From positions 2,108,001 to 2,172,000 of the forward strand of contig NZ_JACHJB010000001.1 of the NCBI RefSeq assembly GCF_014207745.1: a stretch of DNA of 64,000 nucleotides. Direction: 5' to 3'. Every line of letters starts with the position of its first letter. Positions within the stretch are counted from its first letter, which is position 1. The DNA is from Nonomuraea muscovyensis (GTDB taxonomy: Bacteria > Actinomycetota > Actinomycetes > Streptosporangiales > Streptosporangiaceae). Both the position numbers and the translations under genes were made by a program. The notes beneath the pieces were generated by a model. That model did no database searches and was not told where the DNA came from. It saw only the letters and a list, made by a program, of their open reading frames with translations. Below, one piece after another: positions 1-8,662 of the stretch.

Positions 1-1509
1 TCGCCCCTGATGCCAAAGTGGCGGGCCGGCGGCCGGCGTCGGGGTGCCACTCACGGTTCCCGTTGGCGACGGGGCGCTCGTTGGCTCAGGGGAAATCATA
101 CGTCCCGGCTCGTCCTCCATGTGACGCTGGACGTACACCGATTGCTCCCCCAGCCCGCCCAGCGTGATGTCGTCCCAGGCCTGCAGGCGCTTGGTCTCCC
201 GGTCGAAGTAGAGGACGGAGGCCTGGACGGGGGTGGGCGCGGCGTGTTCGAGGGCGCGCAGGCCGGCGCCGCCCGTCGAGCCCTGGACCATGACACGGGT
301 GCCGGTGGGCAGGACGGCCGTGGAGCGCTTGTGGGCGTGTCCGGCGAGGACCAGCGGGGTGGCGCCGGAGAAGCCGCGGGCGATGATGTCGTCGTGGACG
401 GCGACCAGGTCGGCCCCGGCCAGGCCGGGGATCCGGGCACGGCCGTACTGCCGCAGGTTGGCCGGGTCCGCGTCGGCCGCCACCGACTTGTCCGGGGTGA
501 AGCGGGGGTCGCCGAGGCCGTAGATCTTCAGGCCCGCGACCGTGCGGCTCTGGTCGTCCAGCACGACGGCGTTCTTCTGCCCGGCCACGGCCTTCTGCGT
601 GGTCATCGAGTCGTGGTTGCCGCGCACGAACACGTACGGCACGCCGAGGCGGCCGATCTCCTCGACGAACTTGTTCTCGGCCTTGGTGCCGTGGTCGGAG
701 ATGTCGCCGGTGTCGACGATCAGGTCGACGGCGAACTGGTCCTTCAGGGAGCGGATGACGTTCCAGCCGATGGGGTTGATGTGGATGTCCGACACGTGGA
801 GCACCCGGATGGAGCGCGGGTCGGCGTCGTACACGGGCAGCGTCGAGACCGTGTCGTACAGCTTGGAGACGTTCGACACGAGCTTGGTGAGCTGGGAGCG
901 GTACGACTCGAACTTCGTCACGATCGACTCGGCGCTGCCGACCAGGGACGGCGCGGCGGCCACCAGACCGGAGTAGCGCGGCTCCACCAGCGAGCCGGGC
1001 CGGAACGTGAACGCCGCCAGCGCGCCCGTGGCGGCGAGCCCGACGGCGGCGGCCAGGAGGCCCGCCAGGGCGACGCGCGGGCGCCGGTACACCATGAGGA
1101 CGGCCAGCAGCGCCCCTGCGCCGGCACACAGCAGCGAGCGGATGACCAGCGCGCGAACACCGTCGAGCAGGTCGCGCTCGACGATCTCGGGGAGGCGGTC
1201 GGCCAGTCGCGGGTCCTCGAGGAGGGATTTGGCGCGTTCCTGGTCGATGTTCTCCAGCGTGATGCGCAGGCGTAGCGGCGCGTCGTGCGTGCGGAAGGTC
1301 AGCGTCCCCAACGGGCTGGCGTCGACGACGGTCTCGCCGCCCCAGGCGGGACGGAGGGACATCCCGGTCTCCACGGGCCCGATCTGGGCCCTGACGGTGC
1401 CGCTGAGAAAGATTCCCAGCCAGGCCCCGACGGCGGCGACGACAAGCACGGCCAGCACTTTCGACGCTCGTGACCGGAGGACTGCGTTCAAGCTGCGGGC
1501 GAACTTCAT
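1..1509 (-). CDS. Membrane metallophosphoesterase, C-terminus open at window edge
   Basis: The reading frame starts at ATG 1509 (MKFARSLNAVL) and runs without a stop to base 1, so the end lies outside the window. Seen: an N-terminal membrane segment near residues 17-37, further hydrophobic segments around 115-160, then a calcineurin-type phosphoesterase core with VLHVSDIHINP near residue 236, a GDISDHG metal site, VRGNHDS and GHAHKRST near 393. These are the metal-binding motifs of the family. The tail is Pro/Ser/Thr-rich. It is likely a membrane-anchored phosphoesterase (YkuE-like layout) with its catalytic domain outside or on the membrane; the substrate is unknown. The metallopeptidase gene diverges 27 bp upstream. 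Confidence 0.85.
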   Translation of the reverse strand, partial: MKFARSLNAVLRSRASKVLAVLVVAAVGAWLGIFLSGTVRAQIGPVETGMSLRPAWGGETVVDASPLGTLTFRTHDAPLRLRITLENIDQERAKSLLEDPRLADRLPEIVERDLLDGVRALVIRSLLCAGAGALLAVLMVYRRPRVALAGLLAAAVGLAATGALAAFTFRPGSLVEPRYSGLVAAAPSLVGSAESIVTKFESYRSQLTKLVSNVSKLYDTVSTLPVYDADPRSIRVLHVSDIHINPIGWNVIRSLKDQFAVDLIVDTGDISDHGTKAENKFVEEIGRLGVPYVFVRGNHDSMTTQKAVAGQKNAVVLDDQSRTVAGLKIYGLGDPRFTPDKSVAADADPANLRQYGRARIPGLAGADLVAVHDDIIARGFSGATPLVLAGHAHKRSTAVLPTGTRVMVQGSTGGAGLRALEHAAPTPVQASVLYFDRETKRLQAWDDITLGGLGEQSVYVQRHMEDEPGRMISPEPTSAPSPTGTVSGTPTPAAGPPLWHQGR

Positions 1510-1536
1510 ACGGGCTTACCTGACCAGCGAGGCAGA

Positions 1537-1887
1537 ATGGCAACTGTGATCGACGTATCGCGGGAGAGGTTCGAGGAGCTCGTGGCCGAGGCGCTCGACA
1601 CGATCCCACGCGAGCTGACCCGGGCGATGAGCAATGTCGTCGTCACCGTGGTGGACGACCCGCCCGAGCCCGACCTGCTGGGCCTCTACACAGGTGTCCC
1701 CCTAACCGAGCGCGGCGACTGGTACTCAGGAGTTCTGCCCGACCGGATCGAGATCTACCGTCATTCGATCTGTGGAGTGTGCGACACAGAGGATGACGTG
1801 GTCGACGAGGTGCGCATCACGGTCGTGCACGAGGTCGGCCACCACTTCGGCATCGACGACAAGAGGCTGCACGAACTCGGCTGGTGA
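1537..1887 (+). CDS. Small zinc metallopeptidase of the minimal-metalloprotease (DUF1025/zincin) family
   Basis: The protein has 116 residues. It ends in an HExxH site, H98-E99-V-G-H102, followed by HFGIDD, which matches the extended HExxHxxGxxD pattern of the bacterial minimal-metalloprotease family. That family is normally 110-140 residues, so the gene is full length. There is no signal peptide, so it should be cytoplasmic. Start ATG 1537 lies 27 bp from the divergent phosphoesterase start, so both probably share a promoter region. The physiological substrate is not known. Confidence 0.85.
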   Translation: MATVIDVSRERFEELVAEALDTIPRELTRAMSNVVVTVVDDPPEPDLLGLYTGVPLTERGDWYSGVLPDRIEIYRHSICGVCDTEDDVVDEVRITVVHEVGHHFGIDDKRLHELGW

Positions 1888-1999
1888 TCCTCCGCGCGGC
1901 CGGCTCAGGCCCGTTGGCCGCTTCCGCTTGCGGCACGGCCCGTGATCAGGCACCTTAGGTGACATACTGAACACGCTCAGTCAGGCACAGCGGAGTCCA

Positions 2000-3292
2000 A
2001 TGGGGGCCATGCGGACGCGACGGCTGCCGGGGCGGCATCGCCGTGCTGGAGACCATCACGCCACCTACGGCGAGGTCATCGCCATCAGCGAGTTCCGTGC
2101 GCTCTGGTACGGCCAGGGCCTGTCGCTGCTGGGCGACCAGCTCGCCCAGGTGGCGCTCGCGGTGCTCGTCTACGACCGCACCGGTTCGGCGCTCGCGACC
2201 GCCGCCGTCTACGCGCTGACCTACCTGCCGTCCATCGTGGGCGGGCCGCTGCTGGCCGGCCTGGCCGACCGGTTCGCGCGCCGGGGCGTGATGCTGGCCT
2301 GCGACCTGATCCGGGCCGGGCTGGTCGCCCTGATGGCGCTCCCGGGCCTGCCGTTCTGGCTGCTGTGCGGGCTGGTGTTCCTGGTGGTGCTGCTCAGCGC
2401 GCCGTTCTCGGCGGCCCGCGCGGCGTTGCTGCCCGAGGTGCTGGAGGGCGACCGGTATGTGGTCGGCTCCGCGCTGCAGAACATGACCAACCAGGCCGTG
2501 CAGATGCTGGGGTTCGCCGCGGGCGGAGCGATGATCGCCACCATGGGGCCCTACCGGGCGCTGGCGCTCGACGCGGCGACGTTCCTCGGCTCCGCGCTGA
2601 TCCTCGTCACAGGTGTACGGCGGCGCCCGGCGGCGAGCTGCGACGGGCCCAGGCCGTCCATGTGGACGATGACCAGGGCGGGCGCGCGACTGGTGTTCGG
2701 CGACCGGAAGCTGCGCACGCTGGTGCTGTTCGCGTGGTTGTGCGGGTTCTACATCCTCCCGGAGGGGCTGGCCGCGCCGTACGCCGCGCAGCTGTACACC
2801 GGCACGTTGCCGGTGCCGGTGATCACCGGGTTGCTGATGGCGGCGATGCCGCTGGGGACGGTGGTGGGGGCGTTCGTGTTCGGCAGGTTCGTCTCGCCGG
2901 CGCGACGGCTGCGGATGATGGGGTGGCTGGCCATGCTGAGCTGCCTGCCGCTCGTGGTGACCGCGCTGCGGCCGCCGCTCGCCGTGGTGCTGGCGGCGTG
3001 GGTCCTGTCGGGCATCGGGGGCGCCTACCAGCTCGCGGCGAACGCCGCGTTCGTCCAGCGGGTGCCCGCCGAACGGCGGGGGCAGGCGTTCGGCCTGGTG
3101 CAGTCGGGGTTGATGGCCGTACAGGGTGCCGGGATCCTGCTGGGCGGGCTGGCCGCGGAGAGACTCGGCCCCGAGCCGGTGATCGCGCTCGCCGGCGTCA
3201 TGGGCGTGACGTGCGCCGCCGTGCTGGCCTTGATCTGGACCGAGTCCCGCCGTGACGAGGCCGCCCGTGCCGGTGCCCCGGCGCCCACCTGA
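2000..3292 (+). CDS. MFS transporter (MFS_3, EntS-like exporter type)
   Basis: The protein has 430 residues and about 12 hydrophobic segments, as in a complete major facilitator permease. The opening EFRALWYGQGLSLLGDQ and the early loop DRFARRG are typical of the MFS_3 group that includes siderophore and drug exporters. The substrate cannot be read from sequence. The start is uncertain: ATG 2000 and ATG 2009 both precede the first membrane segment by an unusually long basic stretch. Its stop abuts the stop of the convergent PspC gene. Confidence 0.85.
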   Translation: MGAMRTRRLPGRHRRAGDHHATYGEVIAISEFRALWYGQGLSLLGDQLAQVALAVLVYDRTGSALATAAVYALTYLPSIVGGPLLAGLADRFARRGVMLACDLIRAGLVALMALPGLPFWLLCGLVFLVVLLSAPFSAARAALLPEVLEGDRYVVGSALQNMTNQAVQMLGFAAGGAMIATMGPYRALALDAATFLGSALILVTGVRRRPAASCDGPRPSMWTMTRAGARLVFGDRKLRTLVLFAWLCGFYILPEGLAAPYAAQLYTGTLPVPVITGLLMAAMPLGTVVGAFVFGRFVSPARRLRMMGWLAMLSCLPLVVTALRPPLAVVLAAWVLSGIGGAYQLAANAAFVQRVPAERRGQAFGLVQSGLMAVQGAGILLGGLAAERLGPEPVIALAGVMGVTCAAVLALIWTESRRDEAARAGAPAPT

Positions 3293-3610
3293 TCACTGCT
3301 GGGGCTTCGGCCGGTCGTCCCAGGTGTCGGTGGTGCCCTGCCAGGTGTCGGTGGAGGTGGAGGAGGACTTGGCCTGCTGCTTGCTGATCAGGTCCTGGAC
3401 GATCGAGGTCTGGCTGCCCTCGTCGGGCATGAGCAGCCAGCCGATCGCGTACACGCCGACCCCCATCCCCCCGAACAGCGTCGCGATCGCCAGCCCGATG
3501 CGGATCAGGTTGGCGTCGATGCCGAGGTAGTTGCCGACACCCGAGCAGACACCGGCGATGATCCGGCCGTCGCGGGTCCTGCGGAGCTGCTTGATGTTCT
3601 TTTCGTCCAT
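3293..3610 (-). CDS. PspC domain protein
   Basis: The 105-residue protein starts MDEKNIKQLRRTRDG and carries the PspC signature IIAGVCSGVGNYLGID, then one or two hydrophobic segments ending in IGWLLMPDE. PspC domains are small membrane modules linked to envelope-stress responses in enterobacteria; in actinomycetes they are common alone and poorly characterised. The Ser/Thr/Gln-rich tail is likely cytosolic. It converges with the MFS gene with no space between stops and diverges from the acyl-CoA dehydrogenase. Confidence 0.85.
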   Translation of the reverse strand: MDEKNIKQLRRTRDGRIIAGVCSGVGNYLGIDANLIRIGLAIATLFGGMGVGVYAIGWLLMPDEGSQTSIVQDLISKQQAKSSSTSTDTWQGTTDTWDDRPKPQQ

Positions 3611-3701
3611 GCCTCAAGACTGCCCCCGCGCAGGGCGTTCGCACATCGGGATTCCCCCTGGTAGAACCCTGGTAGCCCCTTACGCGAAGAGAGGACACGT
3701 G

Positions 3702-4856
3702 ATGGACGACCTGCTGCGCGTCGACGACCGGCTCAGCGGTGACCAGAGGTTGATCCGCGACACGGTGGCGTCCTTCGTCGCCGACCGCGTCCTGCCGCAC
3801 GTGGCCGACTGGTTCGAGGAGGGCACCTTCCCTGCGCGCGAGCTCGCGCCCGAGTTGGGCTCGCTCGGCCTGCTCGGCATGCACCTGGAGGGCTACGGCT
3901 GCGCCGGCACCGACGCCGTCTCCTACGGCGTGGCCTGCCGCGAGCTGGAGGCCGGCGACTCCGGCCTGCGGTCGTTCGTGTCGGTGCAGGGCTCGCTCGC
4001 GATGTTCCCCATCTGGCGGTACGGCTCCGACGAGCAGAAGGAGGAGTGGCTGCCCCGGATGGCGGCCGGCGAGGCGATCGGCTGCTTCGGCCTGACCGAG
4101 CCCGACCACGGCTCCGACCCGGCCGGCATGCGCACCTACGCCAAGCGCGACGGCTCCGACTGGGTGCTCAACGGCTCCAAGATGTGGATCACGAACGGCT
4201 CCGTCGCCGACGTGGCCGTGGTGTGGGCGCAGACCGACGAGGGCGTCCGCGGGTTCGTGGTGCCCACCGACACGCCCGGTTTCTCCGCCCCTGAGATCCA
4301 CAAGAAGCTGTCCCTGAGAGCGTCGATCACCTCGTCGCTGTACTTCGACGACGTCCGCCTGCCCGCCTCCGCCGTCCTGCCCGGCGTCACGGGCCTGAAG
4401 GGCCCGCTGTCGTGCCTCACGGAGGCCCGTTTCGGCATTCTGTGGGGCGTCGTGGGCGCCGCCCGGTCGTGCCTGGAGGCCGCGGTGGAGTACGCCAAGA
4501 CGCGCGTGCAGTTCGGCAAGCCGATCGGCGCCTTCCAGCTCACCCAGGAGAAGCTGGCCTGGATGTACGTCGGGATGACGCAGGCGTCCCTGACCGCGTT
4601 CCACCTGGGCGAGCTGAAGGACGCGGGGCGGCTGGAGCCGCGCCAGGTCAGCTTCGGCAAGCTGGCCAACGTCCGCGCGGCCCTCGACATCGCCCGCCAG
4701 GCCCGGTCGGTGCTGGGCGGCAACGGGATCACCCTGGAGTACCCGGTGATCCGCCACATGAACAACCTGGAGTCCGTGCTCACGTACGAGGGCACGCAGG
4801 AGATCCACACGCTGGTCCTGGGCGAGGCGCTCACGGGGATCGCGGCGTATCGGTGA
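3702..4856 (+). CDS. Acyl-CoA dehydrogenase, glutaryl-CoA-dehydrogenase-like
   Basis: ATG 3702 is preferred over an upstream in-frame start because a GAGAGG ribosome site lies just before it; the product is 384 residues, the usual length for the family. Seen: the flavin/substrate motif FGLTEPDHGSDP, WITNGS, and the catalytic-base region YEGTQEIHTLVLG near the C-terminus. The enzyme would oxidise an acyl-CoA with FAD and electron-transferring flavoprotein. YEGTQEIH and FGLTEPDHGSDP resemble glutaryl-CoA dehydrogenases more than fatty-acyl enzymes, but specificity is inferred. A strong hairpin follows the gene. Confidence 0.9.
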   Translation: MDDLLRVDDRLSGDQRLIRDTVASFVADRVLPHVADWFEEGTFPARELAPELGSLGLLGMHLEGYGCAGTDAVSYGVACRELEAGDSGLRSFVSVQGSLAMFPIWRYGSDEQKEEWLPRMAAGEAIGCFGLTEPDHGSDPAGMRTYAKRDGSDWVLNGSKMWITNGSVADVAVVWAQTDEGVRGFVVPTDTPGFSAPEIHKKLSLRASITSSLYFDDVRLPASAVLPGVTGLKGPLSCLTEARFGILWGVVGAARSCLEAAVEYAKTRVQFGKPIGAFQLTQEKLAWMYVGMTQASLTAFHLGELKDAGRLEPRQVSFGKLANVRAALDIARQARSVLGGNGITLEYPVIRHMNNLESVLTYEGTQEIHTLVLGEALTGIAAYR

Positions 4857-4862
4857 GCTCGC

Positions 4863-4893
4863 GGGCTTCTCGCCGGAAACCGGCGAGAAGCCC
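4863..4893 (+). terminator. Hairpin after the acyl-CoA dehydrogenase
   Basis: A perfect 14-bp stem (GGGCTTCTCGCCGG and its complement) encloses an AAA loop and begins 7 bp after the stop codon. There is no T-run, as usual for actinomycete terminators. It separates this gene from tRNA-Lys. Confidence 0.75.
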
Positions 4894-4965
4894 CATCCGT
4901 TACTGTGATGAGGGCCGTTACGACGTCGCGTACCAGGCGGTAGTCTCTGTACCCTTGCTGTGCAT

Positions 4966-5041
4966 GGGGCGTTAGCTCAATTGGCAGAGCTGCGGACTTT
5001 TAATCCGTAGGTTCCGGGTTCGAGCCCCGGGCGCCCTACCA
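4966..5041 (+). tRNA. tRNA-Lys(TTT), CCA encoded
   Basis: The cloverleaf can be drawn fully. The acceptor GGGGCGT pairs with GCGCCCT (two G-U pairs), the D-arm is GCTC/GAGC, the anticodon stem GCGGA/TCCGT carries loop CTTTTAA with anticodon TTT, and the T-arm is CCGGG-TTCGAGC-CCCGG. CCA is encoded at 5039-5041. The 3' half is the attachment site of the adjoining integrated element; integration restores an intact tRNA, so the gene should still work. Confidence 0.96.
4996..5040 (+). other. attL core: 45-bp direct repeat in the 3' half of tRNA-Lys
   Basis: These 45 bases, from the anticodon loop to the CCA, are identical to 28310-28354 in the same orientation. Flanking bases differ at both ends (G versus C on the left, A versus T on the right), so the repeat has sharp limits. 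With the integrase next door this is the attL core of a tRNA-integrated element. Confidence 0.93.
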
Positions 5042-5080
5042 GCTAAAACACCCCCAGAGCGATCCTCCTCCGAGGGTGTT

Positions 5081-5099
5081 TGCTAACGGATCTGCTAAC
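5081..5099. promoter_or_regulatory. Left arm-type integrase sites (TGCTAAC twice)
   Basis: TGCTAAC occurs at 5081-5087 and 5093-5099, 12 bp start to start. The same word with the same spacing lies just inside the other end of the element (28185, 28197). Paired repeats flanking the core at both ends are what arm-type binding sites of a tyrosine recombinase look like. The second copy overlaps the integrase stop codon. Confidence 0.7.
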
Positions 5100-6339
5100 A
5101 GGCCGACTTGATGGCCTCCGCGAAGACGTCTGCGGCACGAGTCTCGGCCGCGCGGATCACGTGGGCGTACACCCGCAGAGTGATCGCCGGGTCGGCGTGG
5201 CCGAGTCGGGCGGCCACAACGTGCACAGGGACGCCGGCGAGCAGCAAGGTCGTGGCGTGGATGTGTCGCAGGTCGTGAAGGCGGGCGTAGGGCAAGGGCT
5301 CCTTGGGTTTGGGGCCATTCTTGGGGTCGTTGTAAGCCTTGACGAGGTCCCTGATGAGCTGGGTGACGGTGTCGGGGTAAATGGGGGCGCCCCAGCCGTT
5401 CGCGAAGACGTAGCCGTCCCTCTGGCCTCGCCACTCGTCGCCGACGAGGAGTTGGTCGGCAGCCTGGCTCTTGCGGTGCTCGCGCAGCACGGTCACGGTC
5501 TCCTCGTCGAGGGTGACGAGGCGGGTCCGCCCGCTCTTGGTGGTGCCCTCGATGCGTTCGCCGTCGACCATCCCGGCCGAGCCGGCGATGGTGACGGTCC
5601 TGCCGTCGAGGTCGATGTCCGGCCAGCGGAGGTTGAGCAGTTCGCCGCGACGGGCGCCGGTGTAGGCGGCCAGGTGGAAGAAGGCGTAGAGCCGGTGCGG
5701 TCGCGCCAACGCGAGGAAGGCGCGGAGTTGGGCCGGCGTCCAGACAGTTCCGGGTTCGGCGTACTGGTACTTCGGGCGCTTCGCCCGTTCGACCGGGTTG
5801 GAGGCGATGAGCTGGTCCACGTCGACCGCGTCTCCAAAGGCCTTGCGAAGAACGGCATGCACATAGATCACTGACCGTGCGGAGAGACCTTTCCCGTCCT
5901 TGCCTCCGGACCCGAGTAGGTCTCGGTACAGCTTCGTGATCGTGGAAGGCCGTACGGCCTGCAAGCGCATCCGGCCGATGTTCGGCTTGATGTACAGCCG
6001 GATGATCATCCGGTAGTCCTTGAGGGTGCGCGGCTTGATCTGCATGGCGTGGGCCTCGATCCAGTCATCGAGGTACTCCCCCACCGTGATCGCGTTCCGG
6101 TCGACGTACTCCCCTCGTCGGGCGGTGACACGTGCCTCGTCGCGAGCCGCTTTGGCCTCGTCTTCGGTGGCGTAGCCCCCGACCCATTTAGGCTTGCTCA
6201 GCCCGGTTTCAGGGTCTTTCACGCGGATGACGTAGTACCAGGTGTTCCCGCGTTTGATGATGCCGTCACGCAGCTTGGGCTTCTTGTCCTGCTTCTTGTT
6301 GGGCTTTGATTCCAGAGTGGTGGCGCGGGACTTGGTCAT
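5095..6339 (-). CDS. int: Tyrosine site-specific recombinase (AICE integrase)
   Basis: The 414-residue protein has an N-terminal arm-binding region, a SAM-like core-binding domain near 85-175 and a catalytic domain after 200. The catalytic residues are all visible: R230 in TGARRGEL, K268 in TTKSGR, H355 and R358 in HDLRH, H381 in LGHADP and Y391 in RVYAH. It should integrate and, with Xis, excise the element at tRNA-Lys. The gene points toward the att site and ends 55 bp from the att core. Its start overlaps the xis stop by 4 bp. Confidence 0.96.
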   Translation of the reverse strand: MTKSRATTLESKPNKKQDKKPKLRDGIIKRGNTWYYVIRVKDPETGLSKPKWVGGYATEDEAKAARDEARVTARRGEYVDRNAITVGEYLDDWIEAHAMQIKPRTLKDYRMIIRLYIKPNIGRMRLQAVRPSTITKLYRDLLGSGGKDGKGLSARSVIYVHAVLRKAFGDAVDVDQLIASNPVERAKRPKYQYAEPGTVWTPAQLRAFLALARPHRLYAFFHLAAYTGARRGELLNLRWPDIDLDGRTVTIAGSAGMVDGERIEGTTKSGRTRLVTLDEETVTVLREHRKSQAADQLLVGDEWRGQRDGYVFANGWGAPIYPDTVTQLIRDLVKAYNDPKNGPKPKEPLPYARLHDLRHIHATTLLLAGVPVHVVAARLGHADPAITLRVYAHVIRAAETRAADVFAEAIKSAC

Positions 6340-6521
6340 GCTGCGGCCTCCCGGTGAGCGAGAGCGGCGATGAAGGCTTCAAGGTCCGACACCCGGATGC
6401 GGCGGCTGCGGCCGATCTGGACATAGGCCAGTGCGCCCGACGCCATGAGCTGATAGAGCTTCGCCCTTGAGACGGCGAGAGCTTCGGCGGCTTCGGGGAC
6501 GGTCAGGAGGAGCCGGGTCAT
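6336..6521 (-). CDS. xis: Excisionase / MerR-type helix-turn-helix protein
   Basis: The 61-residue protein (MTRLLLTVPEAAEALAVS) is a single winged-helix excisionase domain with the usual LYQLMASGALAYVQIGRSRRI turn and wing. Such proteins bend attachment DNA and bias the integrase toward excision. It overlaps the integrase start by 4 bp and its own start overlaps the rep stop by 4 bp, so rep-xis-int is a translationally coupled operon, the order found in pSAM2. Confidence 0.93.
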   Translation of the reverse strand: MTRLLLTVPEAAEALAVSRAKLYQLMASGALAYVQIGRSRRIRVSDLEAFIAALAHREAAA

Positions 6522-7897
6522 AGCCGACGCTCCGGTGCCGGCGTGCCGGTAAGTGCGGCAACGAGGAGCAGATCTCCGGTGGAGTGGCCCTTGCCTGCGT
6601 ACTGCCATTCGCTGATCACGAGGACGGTGTCCTCGTCGAAGAGGGGTAGGCGGCCGGTGGTGATGTCGTGGTTGCGGGCGTGGGCTTCTCTGGCGGCTCG
6701 GAGGTCGCCGAGGGTGGGGCCGTAGTGGCGGGAGCGGGTGGAGAAGTGGCCGCGGAAGCCGAGCATGTGGGCCCATTGGGTGAGGCGGAGGTCGGCCAGG
6801 TCTTCGATGGCGCCCAGGCGGAGGCATTCGGTGATGAGGCGTTTGGCGTGGTCGCGGAGGTTGTAGGCGTCGAGGTTGTCGAGGGGGTTGATGCGGCGGT
6901 CGAGGGTGCCGACGCATTCGGCGGCTTTGGTGGCGTACTTGGCGATGTAGCCGGCGACGGCTTGGTCGGTGAGGTCGCCGGTCAAGGTGATGGGGCGGAT
7001 GTCGAGTTGGGCGCCCCACTTGAACAGGCGGGCGGGATCTTCGTCGTAGGCGGGGGCCGGGGCGCTGACGACGTGGGCGGCGTGCTGTACGGCCTGCGTC
7101 AGAGCATCGGCCGTTGCCCAGGCCGGTGGCGGTGCCGTCGGCCCGCCGGGGCCGTCGAGGCGGATGACGGCGTGGAAGTGAACGACGCCGCGCCGCTGGT
7201 ATTCGGCGACTTTGGCGAAGGAGACGGTGAGGTGGTGGCGGAGGTCTTTGAGGGCCAGGCCGCCGAGTTTGGCGAGGTGGCGGCGTAGAGAGTCGGCGAA
7301 GCGCTTCCACAGCAGCGGGGCAAGGGCGTTGAACAGCACTGAGCCGGTGTAGTCATAGCAGTCGGGGCAGAGCGGTTCGCCGAGGCGCGGGTCATCGGTG
7401 CCGTGTTTGGTGGTGCAGGACATGACGCGGCCGTGCGGGCAGGTGTCGGCGTCGCGGCGGGCGTGGCAGGGCAGGACCTTGCCGCTCTGCTCACGCCGGG
7501 CGTGCACCGCGCCGAAGGACGGGGCCGTGAGGGTGACGAACAGTGTCGGGTGCGTGGTCACCGTCTCTGGGACGCCCTTGCCACCGGCGAGGCCTGCGCG
7601 GATGAGGTGGTAGGTGTCGGCGCGGTAGGTCTCGGCGCAGGCGGGGCAGCGGGAGGCGCGGCGGGTCTTGCAGGGCAGGCGCAGGACGCCGTCGGGTTCG
7701 TTGCGGGTGGTGTAGCGGTGCAGGAGTTGGCCGGTGGCGCGGTCGTAGTGGTCGACTTTGCCGCGTAGGTGGATGGGTTGGCGGCAGCCGCCGGTGCGGT
7801 GGACCTGGGCGGCCCAGCGGTCGTAGTCGGGGCTGTTGAGCCGGGCGATCATGCTGGCGGTGGCGTGCGGGTGCGCGTGGGCGTGGGTTGCGGGCAA
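6518..7897 (-). CDS. repSA: RepSA-like replication initiator
   Basis: The product has 459 residues from a TTG start preceded by AGGAGG at 8-nt spacing. Seen: several Cys pairs (CPAC near 84, CPDC near 177), a histidine motif VVHFHAVIRLDG with HFH at 240-242, and YIAKYATKAAE with Y317, K320 and Y321. These fit a rolling-circle initiator of the RepSA family, which nicks the element's double-strand origin so that it can replicate after excision. It leads the rep-xis-int operon and is coupled to xis by a 4-bp overlap. Confidence 0.9.
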   Translation of the reverse strand: MPATHAHAHPHATASMIARLNSPDYDRWAAQVHRTGGCRQPIHLRGKVDHYDRATGQLLHRYTTRNEPDGVLRLPCKTRRASRCPACAETYRADTYHLIRAGLAGGKGVPETVTTHPTLFVTLTAPSFGAVHARREQSGKVLPCHARRDADTCPHGRVMSCTTKHGTDDPRLGEPLCPDCYDYTGSVLFNALAPLLWKRFADSLRRHLAKLGGLALKDLRHHLTVSFAKVAEYQRRGVVHFHAVIRLDGPGGPTAPPPAWATADALTQAVQHAAHVVSAPAPAYDEDPARLFKWGAQLDIRPITLTGDLTDQAVAGYIAKYATKAAECVGTLDRRINPLDNLDAYNLRDHAKRLITECLRLGAIEDLADLRLTQWAHMLGFRGHFSTRSRHYGPTLGDLRAAREAHARNHDITTGRLPLFDEDTVLVISEWQYAGKGHSTGDLLLVAALTGTPAPERRL

Positions 7898-7991
7898 GAT
7901 GGAGTCCTCCTTTCACTCGTTCGGGTGAGGGGATGGCCCCCGACCTGGCGTTCGTCTTGGCGGATGTGCGGCCAGGCCGGGGGCGCTGCAC

Positions 7992-8114
7992 TTATGGGGC
8001 GCCGTGGTTGTCGATGCCGGTGCCGTCGCAGTCGAGGCAGCGGGCGTCTTCGGTGAGGCCGGTTCCGTTGCAGGTGCAGCAGCGGTAGCGGATCACCGGG
8101 AGCGGCTCATCCAT
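7992..8114 (-). CDS. 40-residue mini zinc-ribbon with two CxxCxGxG motifs
   Basis: The small gene (MDEPLPVIRYRCCTCNGTG) has two DnaJ-type motifs, CCTCNGTG and CLDCDGTG, seven residues apart, enough to form one zinc ribbon. Spacing fits an operon: it begins 5 bp after the 53-residue gene and lies 94 bp before rep. No known function; tiny zinc-ribbon proteins of this type recur beside AICE rep genes, so a role in replication or plasmid control is a guess. Confidence 0.65.
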   Translation of the reverse strand: MDEPLPVIRYRCCTCNGTGLTEDARCLDCDGTGIDNHGAP

Positions 8115-8119
8115 GGTGG

Positions 8120-8281
8120 TCAGGTTTTCTCGCGTGGGTGTGTGGTGAGGTAGATGCGCCAGTGGCGGGGCTTGGTCCGGTCGGGGTAGGCGCGTGAGAC
8201 GCCGGAGACGGTGAAGTTCAGGCGGAGCCGGTAGAGGGCGTCGATGAGTTCGGCGCGGGTGCCGTCGAGGCGGATACGCAT
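8120..8281 (-). CDS. Small conserved AICE protein (53 aa)
   Basis: The frame from ATG 8281 reads MRIRLDGTRAELIDALYRLR and ends in THPREKT. It sits between the mini zinc-ribbon gene and the 111-residue gene with 5 and 22 bp spacing, on the same strand, and keeps GC-rich third positions, so it is probably real. No domain was recognised. Confidence 0.6.
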   Translation of the reverse strand: MRIRLDGTRAELIDALYRLRLNFTVSGVSRAYPDRTKPRHWRIYLTTHPREKT

Positions 8282-8303
8282 GGTCGGTTCCTCCGTTCGT
8301 GGG

Positions 8304-8639
8304 TTAGGTGGCGGGTGTGGGGTTGGGCTGGATGCAGCCGCGGTAGCTGTCGTCGGCGTCGTGGCGGGCGCGGGCGGCGGCGGTGATGGCCACGGCCCGG
8401 TACTGGATGGGGCCGAAGCTGATCGTGGTGACGTAGTGGCCGTACGGGGTCTGCGCTTGGACGGGTGAGCCGAGGAGGTTGGCGATCTGCTCGATCTCGG
8501 CGCGCTGGTCGGCGTCGGTGCCGTGGTCGGCGAAGTGGTAGACCGGCACGCACCCCGTGATGGGGATGTCGGGGTGGGCGTCGAGGAAGTCGGCGAGGTC
8601 GTGCAGGCCGGTGATGATGGCGGTTCGGTCGTAGGTCAT
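8304..8639 (-). CDS. Conserved AICE protein of unknown function (111 aa)
   Basis: The soluble protein begins MTYDRTAIITGLHDLADFLD. It has no membrane segment or recognisable motif. It lies in the transfer-replication operon between spdB2-like and the small genes, 23 bp downstream of the former. Same-strand packing and high GC3 support it as a gene; its role is unknown. Confidence 0.75.
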   Translation of the reverse strand: MTYDRTAIITGLHDLADFLDAHPDIPITGCVPVYHFADHGTDADQRAEIEQIANLLGSPVQAQTPYGHYVTTISFGPIQYRAVAITAAARARHDADDSYRGCIQPNPTPAT

Positions 8640-8662
8640 GTTCGGGTCTCCCTTCCTGAGGT

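Noticed and set aside
86..1609. A 507-residue minus-strand frame over the left edge.
   Set aside because: The true metallophosphoesterase frame on the same strand has all catalytic motifs and stays open to base 1; this one is a shadow.
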